A stretch of 64,000 bases of DNA from Actinernus sp. WN-2022 (lineage: Eukaryota > Cnidaria > Anthozoa > Actiniaria > Actinernidae). The stretch lies in the NCBI GenBank assembly GCA_030867875.1, contig JAOWCC010001634.1:133815022-133879021 (forward strand). The letters are read 5' to 3'. Shown one piece after another: positions 21,912-30,458 of this stretch. A program made the translations under genes and the position numbers. Under the pieces are notes generated by a model. It saw nothing but the letters and a program-made list of their open reading frames with translations, did not search any database and was not told the origin of the DNA. The stretch's first letter is position 1. The number at the start of each line of letters is the position of its first letter.

Positions 21912-24900
21912 ATGGTGAGACCACGTAGTGAACCACTTCCACGTAGTCTAGCTCGAGAGGCAGGTGCCATTCTAGAGGAGAGAGATGGAATGCTCGAGGG
22001 AGTGGAGATAGGTCGCCGTACTATCCGATGGCGCTTCTTCCAAGGTGTGGCAGGAGACTTGACTCCTAGGATCATGGAAAAGTTAGTTGCAAAGGTAACC
22101 ACCAGCTTCTACCTGCGCTACAGCTACACCTATCGCATTCGCAATGTCAATGACGGACGTGTGATGCTATTCTCCAAGACTGTCCCAGGCTCTCCATGGG
22201 TGAACATCCTAGAAGATGGAGAAGAGTGGATCAATAGTATGGAGACAGCTCGTTTGAATCCCGACAACATCAATCGACCAAATACCCAATGGGCCTTTGT
22301 GCGTTGGATCTACGTGGATGTCAAAGTTGTGATCGATCGTCAGCTTTTGTTGGGAACAGGTCCACTACCCCAATGGCTTCGCTATAAGAGAGGAATACTT
22401 GCCCTTGATCGATATGGCGACAATCTATGTCTTTGGCGCTGCCTTGCCATGCATGAAGGAGCAAGAGTAGATAGGTGTTGCGTCAAAGCTCGAAAACTTG
22501 CCCAGGACTTCTATCGCCTGACAGCGCTCACACAAGACGTTCCCAGAACTTCCTTAGACCAGCTGGAGGAAGTCGAGTTGCACTTTGGAATCGGTATTCG
22601 GGTGTACGAACCTACGGAGGATGGCGCTTGGCATCTGATGCGACATGCAGCTCACTACAAGCGTACGATGACGATTGGGATATACGAAGGACATGCCTTC
22701 TACATCAAGAACATCGACAAGATAGGGAGTGTCTACGTATGCAACGATTGTAAGCAACGGTTCACGAAAGCCTCGAACCTTCAACGTCATGCAGATCGTT
22801 GCAGTCGTGGAGAAACAAAGATTGTTTGCCCTGGAAAAGTAATCACAGTACCTCAGTCGGCATACGAAAAAGCCTTCTGGCCAGAGAGCACAGCCAGCAA
22901 AGTCGCTTTATGCTGGTTGGAACGCGAAACCAAAAGGATTGGACAACACATTCATCATGCAGCTTGTGGGCATGGTGGAGAGCATTGGATAGAAGGAGCG
23001 CCGGTCGACGGCTACGAACCTATTTCGAAAACCCTCTTTCAATTTCATGGATGCTATTTCCATGGCTGCCCGAAATGCTTCCCTAGGGAAAGGAGGCTCT
23101 ATCTCAAGACCTACGAAAGAACGGCAAAGCTACAAGGAGCTGGTTATACAGTAGTGGAAGCTTGGGGCTGCTCCACAAAGAAGAAAAACAAACCGGTCCC
23201 CACACCAACACAAACTGTCTACCCACACTTCATAGTTTACGATTTCGAAGCCTATCTCGACACGACAAAAGGAAGACAACCAACAGACCACCTGACCATC
23301 GAAAACGTCCATGTCCCAATATCAGTATCAATTGCCGACACGTACAATCGAAAGCCAACCCACATCTGTCGACGCAATCCAAAAGAACTCATCGAAGCCT
23401 TCGTCGAAGAACTCCAGCAAAGAGCAGAGACAATCCAAGAAGTCGTTGTGGAACAGTTCTGCCCCAAGACACCTGAATTCTCTTTTGACACCCTACCAAA
23501 GAAACAACAAGCTAAGATCGACGAATGGATCAGCCAAGTTCCAGTAGTGGGATTCAACTCTGGCAGGTACGATCTTAATCTGATCAGGGAGCACTTCGTA
23601 GGAATCATTGCCGACACCTGTTCAAAGATTCTGGTAGCAAAGAAAGCCAATTCCACTATGTTCCTATTGACCCCAGATTTCCGTTTCCTTGATGTGATCA
23701 ACTACCTTGGACCGGGAACTTCTTATGAACGTTGGGTCGCTGCCTATGGATGTGAATCGCAAAAGAGTTTCTTCCCATATGAGTGGTTCGATTCTCCAGA
23801 CAAGTTGGATCACGTTGGATTACCAGATTATCAAGAGTGGGGTTCGAAGTTGAAAAGAGAACATCTACTATCTATGTCAGAGTTCGAAGACTGCAAGCGC
23901 ACCTTTCTCGACAAAGGAATGGAAACCTTTGCAGACTGGCTACGATACTACAACAACCTAGATGTAGTTCCATTCTTAGAGGCACTCGAAAAGATGCGAG
24001 ATTTCTATCACGAGAAAGGAGTAGACATGCTGAAAGATGCAGTGTCCATTCCAGGAGTCTCACTACAGTTCCTGCTTCGAGGTAGTGTAGAAAGGGGAGC
24101 TGAGATGTACGCTCCAAGTAAGGAAGCCTACCGCATGCTGAAAGACGCTGTCGTGGGAGGTCCAAGCATAGTGTTCACCAGACTCCACGAATCAGGAGTG
24201 ACTAAGATTCGTAGTCATCAGGGAGGAACTAAGATTTGTCGTAAGATTCTTGGATACGATGCCAACGCCCTATATCTTTCTACCATGGAATTCGAAATGC
24301 CTTGTGGAAAAGAAAAGGTTGTGCACTATGACGATCCAGGTCCAGCCACTGAAGGATTCGTTGAATGTCTACTTGGTGGAACGTGGTTTGGATATGCAGA
24401 AGTAGACATCGAGATACCAAAGACATTGTGGAAGGAATTTGAGGAGATGCCCCCCTTCTTCTACAACAAGAAAATCCCCAAAGAAGCAATCCCTCCAGAA
24501 ATGTTGGCCTACCTTGAGAAGACAGGTAGAAAGCTCAGCGAGGAAACAAAGCTAGTTGGGAGTCTCTCTGGAAAGAAGTTGCTACTCTATGCTCCTCTTC
24601 TACTTTGGTATGTAGATCATGGCGCAGTGATCACTGCTGTCTACCGCACGATAGACTACGAACCCAAAGAAATCTTCGGATGGTTCGTGGACCAAGTCAC
24701 TGAGGCACGTCGTATGGGAGATGAAGATAAAGGTGAGGCTTTGCTGGCAGATGTGTTCAAGCTACTAGGAAACAGCGCCTATGGAAAGTTGCTCGAAGAC
24801 TTGGGACGCCAAACAAAGGTCACCTATACAAAAGATGAGAAGGTTGTGGACAAGGCATTGCGAAGTGTTTGGTTCGAAGACCTGGAAGAGATTGGTGATG

Positions 24901-25502
24901 CATATGAACTCGAGAGCCGAAAGGACCAGATCCGAATCAAACGCCCTTTCCAAGTAGGTATCGCTGTGTACCAGCTTGCAAAGCTGCGTATGCTCGAGTT
25001 CTACTACGACTTCCTCGATAAGTACATCGATCGCAAAGATTTCGAATATATACAGATGGACACGGACAGTGCGTACATTGCCATCTCTGGAAACAGCATA
25101 GATGAAGTTGTACGACCGGAACTACGTGAGGATTTCGAAGCCAATAGGAAGGAATGGCTAGCTTGGGACAAGTGGAGCAGTCGTACCCCAGGACTCTTCA
25201 AACTCGAATTCGAAGGACAGCGCGCCATTGCCCTATGCTCGAAAGCCTACTACGTCGATACGGGTGGCAGCAAGAAGTATTCCGCTAAAGGTATGTCTAG
25301 GCGTCACAACGACATTTCGTGGGATCGATTCAAAGCAGCCCTCCAGGGTGATATCGACATGGCGGAAAACCGAGGCTTCCGACTATCGCCAGAAGGTATA
25401 GCAACCTACAAACAACGGAAGCTTGGGCTATCGGCTTACTACGACAAAAGACGTGTTCTTCCCGATGGAATCCACACCGAGCCAATAGAGTACGCTGTCT
25501 AG
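21912..25502 (+). CDS. Protein-primed family B DNA polymerase (polintovirus pPolB)
   Basis: A 1,196-residue polymerase that would copy the linear element genome, using a terminal protein rather than RNA as primer. The 3'-5' exonuclease motifs are present: YDFEAYLD (about 441), GFNSGRYDLNLI (about 547) and YYNNLDVVPFLE (about 679). The polymerase motifs are A (GYDANALYL, about 780), B (LLGNSAYGKLL, about 950) and C (MDTDSAYI, about 1,049), all with their acidic residues. The long N-terminus has a GDNLCLWRCLAMH block (about 170), a C2H2 zinc finger (CNDC...HADRC, about 275-298) and FHGCYFHGCPKCF (about 380), all familiar from Maverick polymerases. The terminal-protein role of this N-terminal part is inferred. 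The start is the first ATG after the promoter-like module. Its stop overlaps the convergent integrase stop through a shared CTAG. Confidence 0.97.
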   Translation: MVRPRSEPLPRSLAREAGAILEERDGMLEGVEIGRRTIRWRFFQGVAGDLTPRIMEKLVAKVTTSFYLRYSYTYRIRNVNDGRVMLFSKTVPGSPWVNILEDGEEWINSMETARLNPDNINRPNTQWAFVRWIYVDVKVVIDRQLLLGTGPLPQWLRYKRGILALDRYGDNLCLWRCLAMHEGARVDRCCVKARKLAQDFYRLTALTQDVPRTSLDQLEEVELHFGIGIRVYEPTEDGAWHLMRHAAHYKRTMTIGIYEGHAFYIKNIDKIGSVYVCNDCKQRFTKASNLQRHADRCSRGETKIVCPGKVITVPQSAYEKAFWPESTASKVALCWLERETKRIGQHIHHAACGHGGEHWIEGAPVDGYEPISKTLFQFHGCYFHGCPKCFPRERRLYLKTYERTAKLQGAGYTVVEAWGCSTKKKNKPVPTPTQTVYPHFIVYDFEAYLDTTKGRQPTDHLTIENVHVPISVSIADTYNRKPTHICRRNPKELIEAFVEELQQRAETIQEVVVEQFCPKTPEFSFDTLPKKQQAKIDEWISQVPVVGFNSGRYDLNLIREHFVGIIADTCSKILVAKKANSTMFLLTPDFRFLDVINYLGPGTSYERWVAAYGCESQKSFFPYEWFDSPDKLDHVGLPDYQEWGSKLKREHLLSMSEFEDCKRTFLDKGMETFADWLRYYNNLDVVPFLEALEKMRDFYHEKGVDMLKDAVSIPGVSLQFLLRGSVERGAEMYAPSKEAYRMLKDAVVGGPSIVFTRLHESGVTKIRSHQGGTKICRKILGYDANALYLSTMEFEMPCGKEKVVHYDDPGPATEGFVECLLGGTWFGYAEVDIEIPKTLWKEFEEMPPFFYNKKIPKEAIPPEMLAYLEKTGRKLSEETKLVGSLSGKKLLLYAPLLLWYVDHGAVITAVYRTIDYEPKEIFGWFVDQVTEARRMGDEDKGEALLADVFKLLGNSAYGKLLEDLGRQTKVTYTKDEKVVDKALRSVWFEDLEEIGDAYELESRKDQIRIKRPFQVGIAVYQLAKLRMLEFYYDFLDKYIDRKDFEYIQMDTDSAYIAISGNSIDEVVRPELREDFEANRKEWLAWDKWSSRTPGLFKLEFEGQRAIALCSKAYYVDTGGSKKYSAKGMSRRHNDISWDRFKAALQGDIDMAENRGFRLSPEGIATYKQRKLGLSAYYDKRRVLPDGIHTEPIEYAV

Positions 25503-26530
25503 CGCTTGGGTACAAACAGAATTCCTTTTGGTGGTAGTTCTGTATCCCTAGGAACAACTTGTAGCTCTTCACGAACGAATCCACGTTTGGGTGCAGCCTT
25601 CTCCTTCGCAAGGTAGTAAAGCACAGGCTGTCCCGAAGATACTACGCTTCGCGAAATGGTGTATATCTGTAAACTCCACACGGGATCAGTAGCTCTACGT
25701 TTTTCACCTCCTTCCAATTCTCCTGGTGCGTAAAGATATCGAACTAGAACGTCGAATGGTAGACGCTCTTCTCTCAATCCAACGGTGCGCGAATACGTAG
25801 GAGTCTTCAGATCTACTTGTTGCGCCACCACAGAATTCGAAGGCTCTTTACCAGTCAACCGAGTCACCTCACTGTTCATGGCTTTGATAACCATTGGTAA
25901 ACGAAGTACCCATTCTCTACTACGCTCATCTGATCCTTCCGAAGTAAGTACCATCTCTTGTGCATACTGATACCCAAACAATCTCTCGGCTAGAGTTCTA
26001 TTTGCTCGTTCGACGAAGCCTTGCGCTCTATGATTACCAGCCTCACCTCGTTGAACTTTCGTACCATGTAGTTCTAGCGTTTCAGACATACGTCCCATGA
26101 ATTCTCTACCAGGATCTACTTGCAACGTCTTTGGCCATTCTAGTGGACTACGTTTATAGATTCGTTCGAATGCCGCAGAAACTTCACCACTATCTTTAGA
26201 TGCCAAAGGTTCGGCTTCTTTGTATCGAGAAGCTACGTCGATTACTACCAATGCGTACTTGTATAGTTTCCTTCCACGTCCAGGACGATCGTGTGGTAGA
26301 AATATCAAATCAGCTTGGTGGACTTCATTTGGTTTCGATACAGTCCAATGTGGTCGTGGAATGTGTTTTGGTGGTGGTAGATATATTTGCCATATAGATT
26401 GCTTTTCCAACCAACTCCTAGCTACGTCTTCTGATGCTTTCGCTGCTACCGATAGCTTACCAATTGCAGAGTGACCTTTCCAATAGCCCATAGGACCATA
26501 GAAGATATTCGCAAGTTTAGAATCCATCAT
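25499..26530 (-). CDS. Retroviral-type DDE integrase (polintovirus IN)
   Basis: A 343-residue rve-family integrase that would join element ends to host DNA. The catalytic triad is visible as D74 (HQADLIFL), D139 (QVDPGREF) and E174 (QGFVERANR), so the last two are 35 apart, the classical D,D-35-E spacing. The C-terminal part (DPVWSLQIYTI, QPVLYYLA, GFVREELQVV) is the chromodomain-like or SH3-like tail seen in Polinton integrases. Two in-frame ATGs open it (26,530 and 26,527). The longer frame up to 26,611 would translate a poly-T hairpin into a run of Phe and Leu, so that start is unlikely. A TTGAAGG...TATA sequence lies just upstream. It is convergent with the polymerase gene, stops overlapping by 3 nt. 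Confidence 0.95.
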   Translation of the reverse strand: MMDSKLANIFYGPMGYWKGHSAIGKLSVAAKASEDVARSWLEKQSIWQIYLPPPKHIPRPHWTVSKPNEVHQADLIFLPHDRPGRGRKLYKYALVVIDVASRYKEAEPLASKDSGEVSAAFERIYKRSPLEWPKTLQVDPGREFMGRMSETLELHGTKVQRGEAGNHRAQGFVERANRTLAERLFGYQYAQEMVLTSEGSDERSREWVLRLPMVIKAMNSEVTRLTGKEPSNSVVAQQVDLKTPTYSRTVGLREERLPFDVLVRYLYAPGELEGGEKRRATDPVWSLQIYTISRSVVSSGQPVLYYLAKEKAAPKRGFVREELQVVPRDTELPPKGILFVPKR

Positions 26531-26552
26531 ACATCTATACGTCCCAACCTTC

Positions 26553-26636
26553 AACAGATAAAAAAAAAAAAAAAGGAAGAATAAAGAAAGTCGTTGCGTG
26601 ACCCTCTTCATTCTTCCTTTCTTTTTTTTTTTTTTT
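26553..26636. promoter_or_regulatory. A-tract/T-tract hairpin with conserved core (copy 1)
   Basis: A14 followed by GGAAGAATAAAGAAA is mirrored by TTCATTCTTCCTTTC and a T-tract, forming a hairpin. Between the arms lies GTCGTTGCGTGACCCTCTTC on the plus strand. The same core lies in opposite orientation in the second hairpin at 35,594-35,672. Both sit just upstream of minus-strand genes (integrase and TFIIB-like). A terminator, promoter-linked element or replication/packaging signal are all possible. Confidence 0.7.
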
Positions 26637-27070
26637 AGTAGTAACCTAGTAGTAACCTAGTAGTAACCTAGTAGTAACCTAGTAGTAGCTTAGTAGTAGC
26701 TTAGTAGTAGCTAGTAGTAGCTTAGGGGTAGCTTAGTAGTAGCTAGTAGTAGCTTAGGGGTATCTTAGTAGTAGCTTAGTAGTAGCTTAGGGGTAGCTAG
26801 TAGTAGCTTAGGGGTAGTTTAGGGGTAGCTTAGTAGTAGCTTAGGGGTAGCTTAGGGGTAGCTTAGTAGTAGCTTAGGGGTAGCTTAGGGGTAGCTTAGT
26901 AGTAGCTTAGGGGTAGCTTAGGGGTAGCTTAGGGGTAGCTTAGTAGTAGCTTAGGGGTAGCTTAGGGGTAGCTTAGTAGTAGCTTAGGGGTAGCTTAGGG
27001 GTAGCTTAGTAGTAGCTTAGGGGTAGCTTAGGGGTAGCTTAGTAGTAGCTTAGTAGTAGCTTAGTAGTAG
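26637..27070. repeat. 11-bp G-rich minisatellite inside the polintovirus
   Basis: About 39 tandem 11-bp units: five TAGTAGTAACC units first, then mixtures of TTAGTAGTAGC and TTAGGGGTAGC. The G4 runs come every 11 or 22 bp on the plus strand, so quadruplex formation is possible. It fills the gap between the integrase leader and the stop of the next minus-strand gene. No protein is encoded. Confidence 0.93.
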
Positions 27071-27073
27071 TAT

Positions 27074-27499
27074 CTATATCCATTTACTAATAGCGTATCC
27101 AACGCCTAGCATTCCACCACCAACGTAGAGCAACTCACCAATCTTCTGATTGTTTGAGGGTTGGTAGTAGTCAGATAAGCGGGGTTTTTTCATCTCTTTG
27201 AGCCGTTTTAGCTCTTTACGTAACTTATCGGATCGCACTAAGGCTTCGTTGGTATCTCTTTGAGCGTTGTATGCGTCACGTTCAAGACCTTCCTGCTCTT
27301 GTGCATGGTCGTATCGTCTTTGACGTTCGATTCTATAGGCTTTCGTTTCGCGTGCTAGTTTTTCGATGGCCCTATTGTGTCTCTCTCGTTCTGCATCCAT
27401 AGCACCCTTTCCAATCATTCTAGCTAGTATGCCACCACCAGTAAATGCCGTTGCATTCAATATAGCCCCGAGAATGGCCATTCCAATTGCTGCCGCCAT
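27074..27499 (-). CDS. Small membrane protein with central coiled coil (polintovirus)
   Basis: A 141-residue protein of unrecognised family. Residues 1-30 are a hydrophobic Ala/Gly-rich segment (AIGMAILGAILNATAFTGGG). Residues 33-105 are highly charged and helical, with coiled-coil character (ERERHNRAIEKLARETKAYR). The C-terminus has another hydrophobic segment ending VGYAISKWI. The two hydrophobic ends around a charged rod suggest a virion membrane or scaffold component, which is inference. Its ATG overlaps the preceding TAA (TAATG), so the two are probably translated from one transcript. Confidence 0.75.
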   Translation of the reverse strand: MAAAIGMAILGAILNATAFTGGGILARMIGKGAMDAERERHNRAIEKLARETKAYRIERQRRYDHAQEQEGLERDAYNAQRDTNEALVRSDKLRKELKRLKEMKKPRLSDYYQPSNNQKIGELLYVGGGMLGVGYAISKWI

Positions 27500-27720
27500 T
27501 ACGGTTTGGTCTTTTCTTTCTCAAGTTGTTTCTCAAGATATTCCTTTGCGTATAAGCTACCAACTATCACGGCAGTCCACTTTGCGTAATTCACTAGGGA
27601 AGAAGAAGGATCGCTAAGCATAGATTCCTTGGTAGTCTTTTTTACGATCCACCCAATACCAGAAGCGAGTCCAACGATTTTGACTGCATCGGTTGCCGTC
27701 TTCGTCAATTCCTTCTCCAT
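27499..27720 (-). CDS. Short hydrophobic protein (polintovirus)
   Basis: A 73-residue protein with no recognised family. It has two moderately hydrophobic stretches (AVKIVGLASGIGWIV and YAKWTAVIVGSLYA) and a Lys/Glu-rich C-terminus. A TATATATACT-like sequence (ctagatatatactact read on plus) lies directly upstream and could be its promoter. The stop overlaps the next start by one base. It is probably a membrane-associated virion or morphogenesis factor, by position only. Confidence 0.65.
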   Translation of the reverse strand: MEKELTKTATDAVKIVGLASGIGWIVKKTTKESMLSDPSSSLVNYAKWTAVIVGSLYAKEYLEKQLEKEKTKP

Positions 27721-27757
27721 CTAGATATATACTACTATGGTCTCGAGTCTTTAAGTG

Positions 27758-28114
27758 TTACTCCATGTCTAGTGCCGTTGGCTTTGTCGGAGCTGCAGGT
27801 TGTATCGTGCTAACGGTGGCAGCTCGCGTGTTGCCATCTACATACTTCTTGTACGCAAAGTACGTGCCAAACAATGTAGCGCCAGTACCAATGACTGCGA
27901 GAATAGTCAGGTTTTCGAACCGACCTTTCTCTACGTTAGTTTCTTTGGATGGTTCATTTTCACGTTCTATCTCCATCTTTTGAGCTTCTTTTGCACGGGC
28001 AGTGACCTTCTCCCAAGCTAATTTTCCTGCTGCAACACGCTTTGGATTTTTTCCTTTTTTAGTTGGTACAGTCGTTGGAGGATTCGCAGTTATCTGATCC
28101 GTCTGTCCTTCCAT
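27758..28114 (-). CDS. Single-pass membrane protein (polintovirus)
   Basis: A 118-residue protein if begun at the ATG at 28,114 (MEGQTDQ), which is preferred over 28,150 because a TATA-like stretch lies between them. The N-terminal half is basic and Thr/Pro/Lys-rich (PTKKGKNPKRVAAGK), then there is a charged helix. One transmembrane segment near residues 70-88 (LTILAVIGTGATLFGTYFAY) follows, then a short Ala/Pro tail. The family is not recognised. Its first 56 nt overlap the end of the upstream gene in another frame. Confidence 0.7.
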   Translation of the reverse strand: MEGQTDQITANPPTTVPTKKGKNPKRVAAGKLAWEKVTARAKEAQKMEIERENEPSKETNVEKGRFENLTILAVIGTGATLFGTYFAYKKYVDGNTRAATVSTIQPAAPTKPTALDME

Positions 28115-28607
28115 CTTGATTCGATATAGTAGGTATATGTGGAGGTTCAACAGTTGTTCCAGGAATGACTACGTGACCAGATATGTGGAATAGGACGCTA
28201 GCTAGAGCTACAAGGCGACCTGCTTTGAGTGATAGTAGGCCAGTCGCAGCACTGATTTCATTGCGGACTAGAGGGTCTTCTTGTAGGTCCTTGATCAGTG
28301 CTTCTTGAGAATCTATTGGTACTAGGTAGGCAACTAGGCGGGTAGCTAGACGTGTCACGCCGTCGACTAAGCCTTTCGTTACTTGCTGAGCTAGGACGGC
28401 CTGATACCTCCTATACAACTTGTCTATTTCTTTCTCAGGAAGTCTAGAGATGTCTCCTAGGGAAAAGTTCTTACCTAAGTATTCTTTCGTTACGCCTGTT
28501 GCGGCTAATATCGAAAGTGATTCGCGATTGTCTGATGTGACGTCTAGGGCGGTTGGTGGTGGGCCTGTTACGTCCTCGCCGAATATCTCGAGTATATCTT
28601 TATCCAT
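28059..28607 (-). CDS. Unrecognised 182-residue polintovirus protein
   Basis: It opens MDKDILEIFGEDV, has a Leu/charged helical middle (LPEKEIDKLYRRYQAV, ATRLVAYLVPIDSQ), a hydrophobic stretch near 125-150 (LKAGRLVALASVLFHISGHV) and a polar Asn/Ser/Asp-rich tail. It lies directly after the ATPase gene, overlapping it by 8 nt, so it is likely co-expressed with the packaging and capsid genes. There is no Cys protease triad and no jelly-roll signature that I can see. A structural role is a guess from position. Confidence 0.7.
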   Translation of the reverse strand: MDKDILEIFGEDVTGPPPTALDVTSDNRESLSILAATGVTKEYLGKNFSLGDISRLPEKEIDKLYRRYQAVLAQQVTKGLVDGVTRLATRLVAYLVPIDSQEALIKDLQEDPLVRNEISAATGLLSLKAGRLVALASVLFHISGHVVIPGTTVEPPHIPTISNQDGRTDGSDNCESSNDCTN

Positions 28608-29223
28608 GATAATATGTTGTAGGTGCTGGGAGCTCTAACACCACCTCGAAAGGATGGCGGAGACAGAAGCACATGCGAGCGAACTTATGGGATCCAAGTA
28701 TCGTTCGTAACTCTTTACATTCTTGTGAGCCTCCATAATCCTCAAATATCTTTTTACCATCTACGACCGATGCTGTATGAAATGCTACTACGATAGCTAC
28801 GTTCTCGCGGAAGGGTTTACATATGCTCGTTAGTTGTTGGGACAGCACCCAAATGGAAAGCCCTATGTGTCGTGCAGAAAAGGCTAAGTCCACTAGCTTT
28901 TCAGTTCGTTTCTTGACGTCCTTCGATGCGGCGCAATCATCGAGAATCAATAGAGTATTGGTACCTGACCAAAATGTTGCACAAATACTCAAAGTAGCAT
29001 CGATGGCATCTTGTGGTGGCGATATGACGAAGAAATGAGGATCTCGATTTGCGAATCCACGATAAGTTTTGTTGTGGGCATACGTAGGACAAATCAGTAC
29101 TATGTAATCGAACTTACCACGAAATGCTCCACGAAGTTGTTCTATGAGAAACGCAGTCTTCCCACAATTCGTCGGACCGACTATGAGTGCGTTGAACGGC
29201 ACGTGCTCTACGAGAGAATCCAT
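28600..29223 (-). CDS. Genome-packaging ATPase, A32/FtsK-HerA type
   Basis: A 207-residue P-loop ATPase that would pump DNA into the capsid. Walker A is GPTNCGKT (residues 16-23) and Walker B is TLLILDDCA (about 90-98). A WVLSQQLTSI strand follows, with a Gln pair where the sensor motif of A32-like ATPases lies. Length and motif spacing fit the short packaging ATPases of polintons, virophages and large DNA viruses. It begins with an ATG that overlaps the capsid gene stop (TGATG), so it is coupled to capsid expression. Confidence 0.92.
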   Translation of the reverse strand: MDSLVEHVPFNALIVGPTNCGKTAFLIEQLRGAFRGKFDYIVLICPTYAHNKTYRGFANRDPHFFVISPPQDAIDATLSICATFWSGTNTLLILDDCAASKDVKKRTEKLVDLAFSARHIGLSIWVLSQQLTSICKPFRENVAIVVAFHTASVVDGKKIFEDYGGSQECKELRTILGSHKFARMCFCLRHPFEVVLELPAPTTYYHG

Positions 29224-30458
29224 CAGTATAATATACTCTGCAGAGATCTGTTCAATATCGTGACCTGAGCATCCGCAAGGACATAGATGTGCATTTTCAC
29301 ATTTCCACTTCCCTTAGCAGTTCTATGTATGCGAATGTCGATGTCCTTTCCACTGCCGGTTTGTGCCAAGCCATCACCATGAACGGTGGAATCTTTTGCT
29401 GTGCGACAATCGATTAGGATAGCGAATCTATTTTCAAAGAACTTCTTTGGAGTCATGGAAGTATTGGGTGTACCAAACCAACCTCTTGCAGCCTCCCAGA
29501 AATCTAGGGGAAGCATCCCGCTTGGAAAGAGTCTGTTGGGAATCCCGTTGACATCTACTTCTACCTTCAAGATATCTGGATTCGAGAATGCTTCACTATC
29601 TCGCGTACCAATGGTAGGTGGATCTATGAATAGTAGAAGTAGTCCAGCAAAGGATCGTCGTGGAACATTAACGTTTTGAGATATCAAAGTATCGGACGTT
29701 TTAGCGATATCTACTGTCTTGAAGTGAACAGCGTAGTTGTATAGGAATGCAGTACCTATTTCGTATTTGTGAAATGCATTACTAGCCAGCGTTTCGTTCC
29801 TGATTGCTTCGTATTCTAGTTGGATGTTGGTAAGTTGGTACGTACCTATCTTCGTCGTATCCGATCCAATTACTACCTCGTTGGCAGGCGCTAGAGTCAA
29901 CTCGAATGTAATGATACTTTCTAAGGCATGTGGATATAGAACTCCATGTTGTGTCAGAATGTCAACATCTAATGGAATCCTATACTTTGAACCACATGCA
30001 GTTAGGAGCGCGTTGTCTGCAGCAGATGAAGTACTTGCGTCACCAGCTTTCGATCGTAGCTTATTCAAGTTCTCTGATTGAATGCCTTGTTGTATTCTAG
30101 ACTCTCTCTCCTGCGTAGATAGGTATACATCGGAGTATGTTTGTAGGAGGTCTGGCCTGACAAGGTCTTCTACTGTTTCAGCTCCCATCCTACAGATTCT
30201 ACGCATGACCAAACAGCGTCCAACGTTCGAAACGACTCTGTTATTCGCATGTCCACCAGATAGTATGATATCGCCCAATAGCGCTAAGCTACCAGGTACT
30301 AGTACTACATCTTCTGCTAGCTTTGGGACTTCTACGTATAGAGTCTCACCTGGATTGGCAGACGATCGAGTGAAAGTCTTCCTATACAAGTCTCGCGGAG
30401 CCTTGAGTGCATGAGGCTCTCTTCGTACTTGTGTGGGATCCAACCTTGATGAGATCAT
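29223..30458 (-). CDS. Probable double-jelly-roll major capsid protein
   Basis: A 411-residue protein beginning MISSRLDPT; the frame is open for 12 more codons to 30,494 but these run through a TATA-rich promoter. Supported features: a beta-rich opening (ETLYVEVPKLAEDVVLVPG), then the block YRIPLDVDILTQHGVLYPHA followed by a beta strand (IITFELTLAP). That resembles the IPLPFWF...LPL-V-I motif of double-jelly-roll capsid proteins in large DNA viruses, followed by TNIQLEYEAI, which I recall from cnidarian relatives. It lies next to the packaging ATPase, the usual capsid position. The fold assignment is inference from motif and context; the 544-residue protein at 31,587-33,221 is the main alternative. 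Confidence 0.7.
   Translation of the reverse strand: MISSRLDPTQVRREPHALKAPRDLYRKTFTRSSANPGETLYVEVPKLAEDVVLVPGSLALLGDIILSGGHANNRVVSNVGRCLVMRRICRMGAETVEDLVRPDLLQTYSDVYLSTQERESRIQQGIQSENLNKLRSKAGDASTSSAADNALLTACGSKYRIPLDVDILTQHGVLYPHALESIITFELTLAPANEVVIGSDTTKIGTYQLTNIQLEYEAIRNETLASNAFHKYEIGTAFLYNYAVHFKTVDIAKTSDTLISQNVNVPRRSFAGLLLLFIDPPTIGTRDSEAFSNPDILKVEVDVNGIPNRLFPSGMLPLDFWEAARGWFGTPNTSMTPKKFFENRFAILIDCRTAKDSTVHGDGLAQTGSGKDIDIRIHRTAKGSGNVKMHIYVLADAQVTILNRSLQSILY

Noticed and set aside
23252..23701. 149-codon minus-strand frame inside the polymerase gene
   Set aside because: It is antisense to the conserved exonuclease region and has no features; a shadow frame.
26531..26611. Longer start for the integrase with a Phe/Leu-rich leader
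   Set aside because: The leader would be encoded by the T-tract hairpin, which is shared in inverse form with the TFIIB-like gene, so it is regulatory DNA; the start at 26,530 is preferred.
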